A stretch of DNA of 64,000 bases from Fructobacillus papyrifericola (GTDB taxonomy: Bacteria; Bacillota; Bacilli; Lactobacillales; Lactobacillaceae), in assembly GCF_018437235.1 (NCBI RefSeq), contig NZ_JAAMFJ010000002.1, positions 1-64,000 on the forward strand. The letters run 5' to 3'. Below, in pieces: positions 45,552 to 52,842 of this stretch (position 1 is its first letter; every line of letters starts with the position of its first letter). The notes below the pieces were generated by a model. It saw only the letters and a program-made list of their open reading frames with translations, was not told the origin of the DNA and made no database searches. Position numbers and translations under genes: made by a program.

Positions 45552-45562
45552 TCGCTCCACTT

Positions 45563-45748
45563 TTATTCCTTTTCTTGACGGCTTCGGCTAAAGAGCGAAC
45601 AGAGTAAGAGCAAAGCAGCCGTGCTCAGTAAGCAAATGGTCGCTAAGCCGGAGAGCCGCCCCATACTTTCCGGATAGAAAATCAGCACAAAACAAACACC
45701 TAAGATTAAGAAGAGCGCGGTCAGCGCCCGAAAGTAAATCGACAACAT
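45563..45748 (-). CDS. Small two-helix membrane protein, 61 aa
   Basis: ATG at 45748 has an AGGGGGAG SD. The protein MLSIYFRAL... has two hydrophobic segments (about 6-24 and 33-50) and ends SRSRQEKE. I do not recognise it. It lies directly upstream of the ABC exporter leader and may share its transcript. It could be a regulator or accessory protein of the exporter, but that is only context. Confidence 0.65.
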   Translation of the reverse strand: MLSIYFRALTALFLILGVCFVLIFYPESMGRLSGLATICLLSTAALLLLCSLFSRSRQEKE

Positions 45749-45874
45749 CGTCTCCCCCTTTTTGATGGATTGACTGGCAAAAAGCCTTCTTTCTGTCTGC
45801 ATTATAGCACCTAAAAGACCGGCCTTGTCCCTTTCAGACAATCTTAGACAAAATCCGTCAAAATGCCTAAAAAC

Positions 45875-45905
45875 AAAAAAGCCCCGCCAACCGGCAGGAC
45901 TTTTT
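45875..45905 (-). terminator. Terminator after yajC
   Basis: GTCCTGCC / GGCGGGGC stem on the minus strand, followed by six T. Confidence 0.85.
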
Positions 45906-45922
45906 CATCAATCCAAAAGACC

Positions 45923-46255
45923 TTAGTCTTCCTTCTTTTCTTCAGCTTCTTCAGCAGGCTTTTCGTCTGCTGGCTTCGTTGCTTCATCAGCCTTTGCTGC
46001 TTCAGCATTCTTAACGGAGCGGATGGCCGTCAACTCGAAAGTCAAGATAACGCCTTCGCAATCCAAGTCAACCGTCTTTTCGGCTTCGTTGACGCGGTCA
46101 ACCTTACCGTGCAAGCCACCAATGGTAATGACGTCAGAGCCCTTTACCATTTGGTTCTTCATTTCAGCTTGGCGTGCCTGTTGCTTCTTTTGTGTACGTG
46201 ACATCCACCAAACCATCACGATAACAAGGACAAGGGGGAGAATAAAACTTTGCAT
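45923..46255 (-). CDS. yajC: Preprotein translocase subunit YajC
   Basis: A 110-aa protein with one N-terminal membrane helix (residues 3-20, FILPLVLVIVMVWWM), the conserved SRTQKKQQARQAEMKNQMVKG-type block, VITIGGLHGKVDRV and a low-complexity acidic/Lys/Ala tail (residues 85-110). It assists SecDF-YajC in export. Position downstream of tgt is the classic tgt-yajC order. Confidence 0.92.
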   Translation of the reverse strand: MQSFILPLVLVIVMVWWMSRTQKKQQARQAEMKNQMVKGSDVITIGGLHGKVDRVNEAEKTVDLDCEGVILTFELTAIRSVKNAEAAKADEATKPADEKPAEEAEEKKED

Positions 46256-46301
46256 GCGATTACTTCCTTCTTTTAATTAATTGTATACATTGTACCAGAT
46301 T

Positions 46302-47519
46302 TTAGAAAAGGCGGGCGTTCTTTTTGTTATAGCCGTAGTCTTCTAAGACCTTCTCGCGGAATTCCAAGAGGCGGTCCTCTTCAATTGCCTGACGCATTTC
46401 CTCCATCAAGTGCAAGAGATAGCGCAGGTTATGTTCGGAAGCGATTTGCGCCCCCAAACGCTCGTTGGCGTTAAAGAGGTGGTGCAAGTAGGAACGGGAA
46501 AGGTTCTGGTAAGGGCTGTAGTTTGGCAAATCGTACTGGGCCAGGTTGCCAAACTGGTTCTTGCGAATCGGGTTGTCCGAATAATAGGTCAGATCCGGAT
46601 CGATCGGTGAAAAGTCCTTCTTATAGCGGGAGTTTTTAATCACCACCCGGCCCTTTGAGGTCATCAACGTCCCCTTGCGACCGATTCGGGTTGGCAAGAC
46701 ACAGTCGAACATGTCAATCCCACGAATCACGCCGTCAATCAGTGAATCCGGTGCGGCAACACCCATCAAGTAACGGGGCTTGTCTTCAGGCAAAAGGGGC
46801 ATGGTAAAATCCAAGACCCGGTTCATTTCCTTTTTGGATTCCCCGACCGAAAGGCCACCAACGGCATAGCCTGGCAGGTCCATCTTGACCAATTCCCGGG
46901 CCGATTCCGTGCGCAAATCGCGGAAGCCGGCTCCTTGAACAATCCCAAAGAGTGCCTGACTGTCCGTTTTCTTGTGGTACTGCTGGGCTCGGTCGGCCCA
47001 ACGCAGGGACCGTTGCATGGAATTTTTGATGTAGTCATAGGTTTCAAAGTAAGGAATCGCTTCGTCCAACTGCATCATGACGTCAGAGCCCAGGTTATTT
47101 TGGATCCGCATGGCCACTTCCGGTGACAAGAACATCTTGTCGCCGTTTACGTGGTTTTGAAAAGTCACACCCTCTTCTTTGAGCTTTCGCGCATCGGACA
47201 AAGAGAAGACCTGGAAGCCACCGGAATCCGTCAGGATGGCCTGGTCCCAACCCATGTACTTGTGCAGGCCCCCGGCTTCGGCAATCAATTCATCGCCAGG
47301 CCGGACCCAGAGGTGGTAAGTGTTGGCCAGGATAAACTGGGAACCGATTTCCTTTAGGGTGCGGGTGTTCACGCCCTTAACGGCCCCCTGTGTGCCAACC
47401 GGCATGAACATGGGGGTTTCATAGACTCCGTGCGGCGTGTGCAAGCGCCCACGACGGGCCCCGGTGTGTTTTTCTGTGTGGAGATGTTCGTACCAGACGG
47501 CTGGCTTTTGCTCTTTCAT
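46302..47519 (-). CDS. tgt: tRNA-guanine transglycosylase (Tgt) lacking the zinc-binding cysteines
   Basis: Exchanges G34 of tRNAs with GUN anticodons for preQ1 or queuine. The 405-aa TIM-barrel enzyme keeps general-base Asp ([11 protein letters not shown]) and nucleophile Asp ([14 protein letters not shown]). However, the C-terminal zinc site is changed: canonical bacterial Tgt has CxCxxC before the NYSRAYLHHL helix, but residues 309-338 here form a longer, Cys-free loop ([17 protein letters not shown]), although the helix with His is kept. GIVQGG also reads GIVQGA. The enzyme may be zinc-independent or altered; the sequence is otherwise intact. Promoter with extended -10 TGC-TACAAT. Confidence 0.92.
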   Translation of the reverse strand: MKEQKPAVWYEHLHTEKHTGARRGRLHTPHGVYETPMFMPVGTQGAVKGVNTRTLKEIGSQFILANTYHLWVRPGDELIAEAGGLHKYMGWDQAILTDSGGFQVFSLSDARKLKEEGVTFQNHVNGDKMFLSPEVAMRIQNNLGSDVMMQLDEAIPYFETYDYIKNSMQRSLRWADRAQQYHKKTDSQALFGIVQGAGFRDLRTESARELVKMDLPGYAVGGLSVGESKKEMNRVLDFTMPLLPEDKPRYLMGVAAPDSLIDGVIRGIDMFDCVLPTRIGRKGTLMTSKGRVVIKNSRYKKDFSPIDPDLTYYSDNPIRKNQFGNLAQYDLPNYSPYQNLSRSYLHHLFNANERLGAQIASEHNLRYLLHLMEEMRQAIEEDRLLEFREKVLEDYGYNKKNARLF

Positions 47520-47589
47520 ACTGCACCTACTTGATTTGTTTTCTTTCTATATTGTAGCACGGACCGACTTTTGCCCGCCTACAAAGCAG

Positions 47590-47620
47590 TTGTTTCTTCG
47601 TAAAATCCGCGTTATGATAG
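47590..47620 (+). promoter_or_regulatory. Promoter of the Nudix gene
   Basis: TTGTTT, 17-base spacer and TATGAT in the 140-base divergent region between tgt and the Nudix gene. Confidence 0.55.
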
Positions 47621-47660
47621 CCGCAGCTTGAAAATGTTTTCAATCGAAAGGATGTCAAAC

Positions 47661-48176
47661 ATGGAAGAAAATTACATTGCGCGCATGCGTGCCAAAGTCG
47701 GCCACGAAGGCATGATCTTCAACTCGGCCTTCGGTGTTCTCTGGAACGAGGCCCACGACGCCATCTTGCTCGAAAAGCGTGGCGATAGCAAAATCGGCTA
47801 CGGCTTTCCCGGTGGCTTTTTAGAATACGGGGAATCCCCAATGCAGGCCGTCGTTCGTGAATTCAAGGAAGAAACCAACCTCGACGTCGAAGTTGTGCGC
47901 ATGCTTGGCATGGCCACCCACATCAACCCCAAGAATTCCTGGGGCGATGCGCAAGAAACGATTTCAATGGGCTTTGAAGTCAAGCTCGTCGAGGGCCAGA
48001 CAGCCGAAAAGCTCAAGGCCGACGGCGATGAAACCCTGGCCGTTTCCTTCGTTCCCGTTAACCCACGACCAACCATGTTTGTGCCCGCGGCCCAAAACAC
48101 CCTGGAGCGCATCTTGACCGTTAATGAAGAAAACGAACAACCCTGGTTGCGCGAACCGGGCAAAAAAGAAGATTAA
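47661..48176 (+). CDS. Nudix hydrolase
   Basis: A 171-aa pyrophosphohydrolase with a complete Nudix box, GGFLEYGESPMQAVVREF plus KEETNLDV (about residues 50-75: G-x5-E-x7-REuxEE). The ATG at 47661 has AAAGGA 9 bases before it; an upstream frame start at 47628 is less likely. The substrate is not evident; it could clear oxidised nucleotides or dinucleotides. Single gene between divergent tgt and the ncRNA region. Confidence 0.88.
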   Translation: MEENYIARMRAKVGHEGMIFNSAFGVLWNEAHDAILLEKRGDSKIGYGFPGGFLEYGESPMQAVVREFKEETNLDVEVVRMLGMATHINPKNSWGDAQETISMGFEVKLVEGQTAEKLKADGDETLAVSFVPVNPRPTMFVPAAQNTLERILTVNEENEQPWLREPGKKED

Positions 48177-48267
48177 GGAAAGGCAGCCGAACGGCTGTTT
48201 TTTTTGGACTTTTTTAGAGGGTAAAAAGAGACTAATCTGAATTATTTGTATAACATTTTTAAAATAC

Positions 48268-48295
48268 TTGCTATTTTTTAAAAAGATGTTAAACT
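48268..48295 (+). promoter_or_regulatory. Promoter of the ncRNA candidate
   Basis: -35 TTGCTA (48268-48273), 16-base spacer, extended -10 TGT-TAAACT (48287-48295). It is 80 bases after the Nudix terminator and points into the structured region at 48301. Confidence 0.6.
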
Positions 48296-48300
48296 GACGG

Positions 48301-48535
48301 TGTCAAAAGCGTGACAAGCTCCTAGTATTTCTGTCTACCAGTAACTCGATTATTCTCTTTTCATCTGATTACACCATGCATCAAAACAATTGGAGACTTT
48401 CCAAACGAAATCCCGGTAGCGGATTCATCACCGCCACCACCGTATTCCTAAAAAATTTTACCTGTAGTCAATAAACCAATGCTTTGATTCCAGACTGTCA
48501 CGCTGACAGCAAAAACGACTTCGGTCGTTTTTGTT
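48301..48535 (+). ncRNA. Candidate stand-alone structured RNA (unclassified)
   Basis: The segment has its own promoter and intrinsic terminator and no convincing ORF. Its ends pair: TGTC and AGCGTGACA (48301-48316) with TGTCACGCT and GACA (48496-48508), 13 bp. A second long-range helix pairs 48380-48393 with 48476-48488 (12 bp). A hairpin GGTAGCGG/CCGCCACC lies inside (48415-48438). The terminator is AAAAACGAC-TTCG-GTCGTTTTT (48511-48532). A closed-end RNA of about 210 nt resembles 6S-like RNAs in outline, but I cannot assign it. No T-box or known riboswitch core is apparent. Confidence 0.6.
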
Positions 48536-48563
48536 TTGACTGGAAACAAAGTACTGGTACACT
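48536..48563 (+). promoter_or_regulatory. Promoter of the TauE-type permease
   Basis: TTGACT (48536-48541), 16-base spacer, extended -10 TGG-TACACT (48558-48563). The -35 lies in the T-rich tail of the ncRNA terminator, so the RNA and the permease seem to be separate units. Confidence 0.65.
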
Positions 48564-48604
48564 ATCAAAGGAATCATCAACTTTTTTAGGAATCGAGTAC
48601 TGAT

Positions 48605-49345
48605 ATGATCATTGTCTTATACGGCTTTTTAATCGGCTGTTTTGTTACCTTAATCGGGGGTGGTGGGGCCACCTTTTACCTCGGCGTTTTGACTTCTTCT
48701 CTTGCCATGTCAACCGAGATGGCCGTCCCCACCTCACTTTTTATCGCCGTTTTCGCCCTGTTTTCGGGTTTCTTAACCCAGTTAAAATTACAAAACGTCG
48801 AAATCCGGGTCGGTAATCGCTTAATTTTAGCCGCCGTCCCCGGCATTTTAATCGGGACCTACCTTGCCCGTTTCATCCCGGCTGCGCTCTATCAACATGC
48901 CGTTGGTGTCATCTTAACCATAATGGGTTGCATCGTTTTGTATAAGAACGTCTTTGCTAAGAAAAAGGATAAAAAGACGAATTCTGAGTCCAAAGTCGCC
49001 CTGCTCTTTGGCCTAATTTCTGGCTTAATGGTCGGCTTTGGTGGCCTTTCCGGCGGATCGGCAACGGTTGCTGGTCTTTCCATCATCGGCCTACCAGCCG
49101 TTAAAGCCGCCGGTACAACGACCTACATTCTCTGGGTGCTGGCCGTGGTTGGCTTGATCAGCCACTTAGTTGCCGGATCTCCCATCTCTTGGACGGCCGG
49201 CCTCTTCCTTATGTTAGGTGGGGTGATTGGCTCAATTTTAACGCCGCTCGTCCTCCGCTTGTTTGATCAAAAGAAGTTGAACAAGGTCCTCTCGCCCTTG
49301 CTTGGTTTCGTGATTATCTACTTCGGATTAAATTTGATTTTTTAA
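48605..49345 (+). CDS. TauE/SafE family sulfite/organic anion permease
   Basis: A 246-aa membrane protein with about eight helices arranged in two halves, each with a Gly-rich segment (LIGGGGATFYLG near 18 and VGFGGLSGGSATVAG near 140), the duplicated DUF81 signature of TauE/SafE transporters. These export or import sulfoacetate, sulfite or related anions; here no sulfur genes are adjacent, so the substrate is open. Start ATG at 48605, with an AGGA about 12 bases upstream. Confidence 0.9.
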   Translation: MIIVLYGFLIGCFVTLIGGGGATFYLGVLTSSLAMSTEMAVPTSLFIAVFALFSGFLTQLKLQNVEIRVGNRLILAAVPGILIGTYLARFIPAALYQHAVGVILTIMGCIVLYKNVFAKKKDKKTNSESKVALLFGLISGLMVGFGGLSGGSATVAGLSIIGLPAVKAAGTTTYILWVLAVVGLISHLVAGSPISWTAGLFLMLGGVIGSILTPLVLRLFDQKKLNKVLSPLLGFVIIYFGLNLIF

Positions 49346-49346
49346 T

Positions 49347-49383
49347 AAAAAAGCTGCTAACTTTCTTGTTAGCAGCTTTTATT
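49347..49383 (+). terminator. Terminator after the TauE-type gene
   Basis: AAAAGCTGCTAAC / GTTAGCAGCTTTT, a 13-bp stem followed by T-rich sequence, right after the stop codon. Confidence 0.9.
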
Positions 49384-49423
49384 TAAACTTATAAGATATT
49401 TTATGAGTATTTGATTAAAAATA

Positions 49424-49455
49424 ACTTGTCATTTCTTCATTTTCATGTTTTAATA
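49424..49455 (+). promoter_or_regulatory. Promoter of the aromatic operon
   Basis: -35 TTGTCA, 17-base spacer, extended -10 TGT-TTTAAT, about 35 bases before the leader peptide start. Confidence 0.65.
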
Positions 49456-49484
49456 AAAACAACTTCAGGAAAGGAATCCCGAAC

Positions 49485-49544
49485 ATGAAATCAATCAACT
49501 TAAACATGATGAACCGTTACTACGGCTTTTATTACTTTAGATAG
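49485..49544 (+). CDS. Tyr/Phe-rich leader peptide of the aromatic operon
   Basis: ATG at 49485 with an AGGAAAGGA SD encodes MKSINLNMMNRYYGFYYFR followed by TAG (49542-49544). Six of the last nine residues are Tyr or Phe (YYGFYYF). Stalling of a ribosome at these codons when Tyr- or Phe-tRNA is uncharged is the classic input of transcription attenuation (as in pheL of enterobacteria). It is followed by alternative hairpins and a terminator before aroE. Confidence 0.85.
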   Translation: MKSINLNMMNRYYGFYYFR

Positions 49545-49712
49545 CACGTCCGGATCTGATGCGGACGTGCCGACACGTTCGCATCTAAGTAGTAAGAGTC
49601 ATTTTTAACTCGGCTGACTAGGTGCACCCCTAGTCAGCGATTGATGAATTTTGTTCGGAATTTTTTCCACACAATTTTTAGGCCGACTAGGTTTTCCTAG
49701 TCGGCCTTTTTT
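49544..49712 (+). promoter_or_regulatory. Attenuator of the aromatic operon
   Basis: Segment 1 GCACGTCC (49544-49551) pairs with segment 2 GGACGTGC (49563-49570), or segment 2 (GCGGACGTG) with segment 3 CACGTTCGC (49574-49582). A strong hairpin GCTGACTAGG/CCTAGTCAGC (49613-49638) shares its arms with the terminator GGCCGACTAGG-TTTT-CCTAGTCGGCC (49681-49706, then TTTTTT), so these can pair with each other. The leader peptide lies upstream. No T-box consensus sequence is present. Confidence 0.8.
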
Positions 49713-49738
49713 ATTTAAAAAAATACGAGGAAGACACA

Positions 49739-50620
49739 ATGACAAGAATCGATGGACACACAATTTTAATCGGCTTGATGGCATACCCAATTCGCCACTC
49801 CATGTCACCAACCATGCATAACACAGCTTTTGAGGCGTTGAACTTAAACTACGCTTACCTAGCCTTCGACATTGATGGACATCAGTTAGCCGATGGTGTC
49901 AAAGCCATTCGTACTTTGGACATGCGTGGATCAAACGTATCCATGCCGAACAAGCAGGCCATCATCCCCCATTTAGACAAGTTGGATATCTCAGCTAAGA
50001 TGACCGGCGCCGTCAACACGGTGGTCAACGACGACGGCGTCTTAACCGGTTACACAACGGACGGTGTTGGGTTCGTCAACGACCTTAAAAAGAAGGGGCA
50101 TGATGTTGCTGGTAAAAAGATGCTAATCGTTGGTGCCGGTGGCGCTGGTATTCCAATCGCCGCTCAATCAGCAATTGAAGGCGCCAGCGATATTCGTATT
50201 GCCAACCGTAAAGACGGCCATTTAAAAAAAGCCGAAGAAATTGCGGATAGCATTAACGAAAACTCTGGTGCTGTTGCTTCGACTTTTACATTAGAAGACG
50301 GGGAAGCCTTCAAGGCAGCACTTGCCTGGGCTGACATCTACGTGGATGCCACTGGTGTTGGCATGAAGCCTTTGGAAGGCAAGGCATTGGTTAACGACCC
50401 AAGTTGGTTAAAAGAAGACCTCGTGATTTACGACACCGTTTACGCCCCACGCACCACAAAGCTCATGGAAGTTGCCAAGAAAGCAGGCGTTAAAAACGTC
50501 TACAACGGACTCGGCATGATGGTTGAACAAGGAGCAGCCGCCTTCAAACTATGGACGGGACAAGAAATGCCCATCGACTTAGTAGAACAGGCCATGGCCG
50601 AAAAGGATAAAGAAAAATGA
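49739..50620 (+). CDS. aroE: Shikimate dehydrogenase
   Basis: NADP-dependent reduction of 3-dehydroshikimate to shikimate. The 293-aa protein has the N-terminal substrate domain with LIGLMAYPIRHSMSPTMHN (SxS shikimate-binding), SNVSMPNKQAI (catalytic Lys in NK), GAVNT, then the Rossmann domain with GAGGAGIPIAAQ near residue 130 and Asp in the DAT segment, ending YNGLGMMVEQGA. SD AGGAAG. First structural gene behind the attenuator; in other Firmicutes it sits in the yqe block instead. Could also act on quinate, as some AroE/YdiB do. Confidence 0.95.
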   Translation: MTRIDGHTILIGLMAYPIRHSMSPTMHNTAFEALNLNYAYLAFDIDGHQLADGVKAIRTLDMRGSNVSMPNKQAIIPHLDKLDISAKMTGAVNTVVNDDGVLTGYTTDGVGFVNDLKKKGHDVAGKKMLIVGAGGAGIPIAAQSAIEGASDIRIANRKDGHLKKAEEIADSINENSGAVASTFTLEDGEAFKAALAWADIYVDATGVGMKPLEGKALVNDPSWLKEDLVIYDTVYAPRTTKLMEVAKKAGVKNVYNGLGMMVEQGAAAFKLWTGQEMPIDLVEQAMAEKDKEK

Positions 50621-51381
50621 CAGAAGCCGTTTATACACGAAACATTGCAGTTGGAAGTGGCCCAGCCAAGGTGGCCATTCCCATCACAGTGGTGACACCA
50701 GATGAACTCACAAAGTTACTGCCCACTATTCAAGAAGCGAACCCTGACATTGTCGAATGGCGCGTGGACTTCTTGGAAAAGTGGCAAGACGATGCAACCT
50801 TAGTGGAAATCTCTTCTAGCATTCGCCAAGCATTCCCTGAAACACCAATTATCGCAACCTATCGAACAAAGGAAGAGGGTGGCGAACAAACCATTCGCCC
50901 TGCCGACTACGAACGGATCTTGAAACGCTTGGCCGAGTTACCAGTTGACATGGTCGACGTTGAGATCAACCGTGAGGCATGCATCGTGGAAGAAGCAGTC
51001 AAAGCCATCCATCAACTTGATAAAATTGTCATCGCATCTTTCCACGACTTTAACAACACGCCCAGTACTGAACAACTAGAGAACACCTTCAACAAGATGC
51101 AGTCAGCAAAGGCCGATGTTTTAAAAGTCGCCGTGATGCCTCACACCACAGAAGACGTTCTTCAGCTCATGTCCTTCAGTCAGCAGGCTGCTCGCAAATC
51201 CCCTGAACCAATCGTTACCATGGCCATGGGCCAACTTGGTTCCGTGACACGAGTGGCCAATCATATTACCCACTCCGCCATTACCTTTGCGTGCTTAACT
51301 AAAGAACAGGCATCAGCGCCAGGTCAAATTGAAATCAACAACCTGCGCAGCATTCAACACACCCTAGAAGGAGATAGCTAA
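50617..51381 (+). CDS. aroD: 3-dehydroquinate dehydratase, type I
   Basis: Converts 3-dehydroquinate to 3-dehydroshikimate through a Schiff base. The 254-aa TIM barrel has EWRVDFLEKW (Glu-Arg), the catalytic His in ASFHDFNNTPS near residue 143 and the Schiff-base Lys in VLKVAVMPHT near 170, with MAMGQLGSVTRV at the C-terminal part. It overlaps aroE by 4 bases (ATGA) and the MFS gene by one base. It can use dehydroquinate from quinate as well as from aroB. Confidence 0.94.
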   Translation: MTEAVYTRNIAVGSGPAKVAIPITVVTPDELTKLLPTIQEANPDIVEWRVDFLEKWQDDATLVEISSSIRQAFPETPIIATYRTKEEGGEQTIRPADYERILKRLAELPVDMVDVEINREACIVEEAVKAIHQLDKIVIASFHDFNNTPSTEQLENTFNKMQSAKADVLKVAVMPHTTEDVLQLMSFSQQAARKSPEPIVTMAMGQLGSVTRVANHITHSAITFACLTKEQASAPGQIEINNLRSIQHTLEGDS

Positions 51382-52820
51382 TGAATACACAAGTCACTAA
51401 CCGACTTCGAGCCGGACTATACGCCAACTACCTGGTTCACGGTTTTGGCATGATCATTCTAACTCAGAATTTGATCCAACTTGCTCATAACTGGTCGAGT
51501 ACCTTAACCGCCGCTTCCTTCGTTCTATCTGGAATTGGAATTGGCCGTTTGGTTGCTTACCTCCTAATGGGTTTCATCTCCGACCACTTTGGTCGTAAGA
51601 CTTCCTTATTAATTGGAATTACCACTTACTTCCTATTCTTGGTACTAACGCCAATCAACACCTCGGTGGCTATGGCATACGGCTTAACCATCCTAGCTGG
51701 TGTTGCAAACTCCGCCATGGATTCGGCGACCTACCCACTGCTAGAGGAAATCTCCAAGAAGAGTACCTCAAACACGGTTTTGCTAAAGGCTTTCATCTCA
51801 ACCGGTGAGTTCATCCTTCCACTGATTGTTCTCTACCTATCTGATAACAACCTCTGGTTCGGTCTTTCCTTCATGGTTCCGGCAGCCATCCTAGCTTTGA
51901 ACTTTATCAACATTTGGACCTTACCGATCAAGAAGATTCAACAGGCCAAAGTCGAAGAAAAGCCAAGCCAGTCAGTTGCTCTACATGGCATTCGCAAGAC
52001 CGTTCTAATGGCCGCTTTGCTCCTTTACGGTTTCTCATCAATGGCCGTGATGATCTGGTTCACCCAGTGGATTACCATCTACGCAACGGGCGTTGGCTTC
52101 TCGAAGTCGGTGGCCCACTTCCTACTCTCCCTCTACAGTATCGGTTCCATTACTGGTGTTCTTACAGTAGTAACTGTACTTCGCCGCTTCAACATTAAAA
52201 AAGAACTCTTCCTATTGTTGAACACCCTTTCACTCCTATCCATTGTGACTTTGTCAATGAGCTCAATCGAAACAGTGGCTAACATCTCCACCCTTGTCTT
52301 CGGTTTCTCAGCCGCCGGCGGTTTGATGCAAATTGCCTTAAATAGCTTGCTATCGCTAACAGCTAAGAACAAAGGCTTGATGACGGGAACCTTCTTCATC
52401 TTCGGATCGCTGGCCTCCTTCGCGGTGCCAATTATTACCGGACTGTTGATTAAGAACCCAAACATCAACATCATCCTAGCCGATTCTTCCATGGCCCTCA
52501 TGTCCTTTTCCATCGCCATCGTTTTCTACGCCCTTCTTCCAAAGGAAGCGCAGTCACTAAAGGACGCCCGCAAGGAAATCGACCGGATTGATAAGCAGCT
52601 ACTTCGCTTATCCGAGCAACGCTTCACCGCCGTCGAAGATGTTATCCGCTTCAAGCAGCAAGACGACATCGCCGTCGAAGACTTGTCCCGTGAACAAAAA
52701 GTGCTTGATAAGATTGCTAAGAACAGTCAAAAAAAAGCACTCATTCCATATAACCAAGCCATCTGGCAGGCCATGATGAATGAATCAAAGGCTTATCAAG
52801 TATCGAAACAAGACAACTAA
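51381..52820 (+). CDS. MFS transporter fused to an AroQ-type chorismate mutase
   Basis: A 479-aa fusion. Residues 1-385 form a 12-helix MFS transporter (helix 2-3 loop DHFGRKTS, a typical MFS signature). Residues 392-475 form a chorismate mutase of E. coli AroQ type: Arg397, Arg414, Lys425, Asp434, Arg437, Glu438, Ser469 and Gln473 align with E. coli Arg11, Arg28, Lys39, Asp48, Arg51, Glu52, Ser84 and Gln88, with almost the same spacing. All active-site residues are present, so the domain should convert chorismate to prephenate at the inner membrane face. Gene overlaps aroD. The transported solute is unknown; quinate, dehydroquinate or shikimate would fit. Confidence 0.93.
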   Translation: MNTQVTNRLRAGLYANYLVHGFGMIILTQNLIQLAHNWSSTLTAASFVLSGIGIGRLVAYLLMGFISDHFGRKTSLLIGITTYFLFLVLTPINTSVAMAYGLTILAGVANSAMDSATYPLLEEISKKSTSNTVLLKAFISTGEFILPLIVLYLSDNNLWFGLSFMVPAAILALNFINIWTLPIKKIQQAKVEEKPSQSVALHGIRKTVLMAALLLYGFSSMAVMIWFTQWITIYATGVGFSKSVAHFLLSLYSIGSITGVLTVVTVLRRFNIKKELFLLLNTLSLLSIVTLSMSSIETVANISTLVFGFSAAGGLMQIALNSLLSLTAKNKGLMTGTFFIFGSLASFAVPIITGLLIKNPNINIILADSSMALMSFSIAIVFYALLPKEAQSLKDARKEIDRIDKQLLRLSEQRFTAVEDVIRFKQQDDIAVEDLSREQKVLDKIAKNSQKKALIPYNQAIWQAMMNESKAYQVSKQDN

Positions 52821-52842
52821 TCAAAAAAAAGAGGAAAACATC

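Noticed and set aside
48376-48474. 32-codon ORF starting ATGCATCAAAACAATTGG inside the ncRNA region, as a possible Thr-type leader peptide
   Set aside because: No SD before the ATG, and the codons fall in the two long-range helices. A His-rich reading in another frame (His-His-Arg-His-His) has no start codon and follows a stop. An RNA explanation fits better.
49544-49712. T-box riboswitch for the aromatic operon
   Set aside because: No T-box consensus (GGGTGG-type) or Stem I specifier arrangement is visible, while a leader peptide with SD and Tyr/Phe codons is present.
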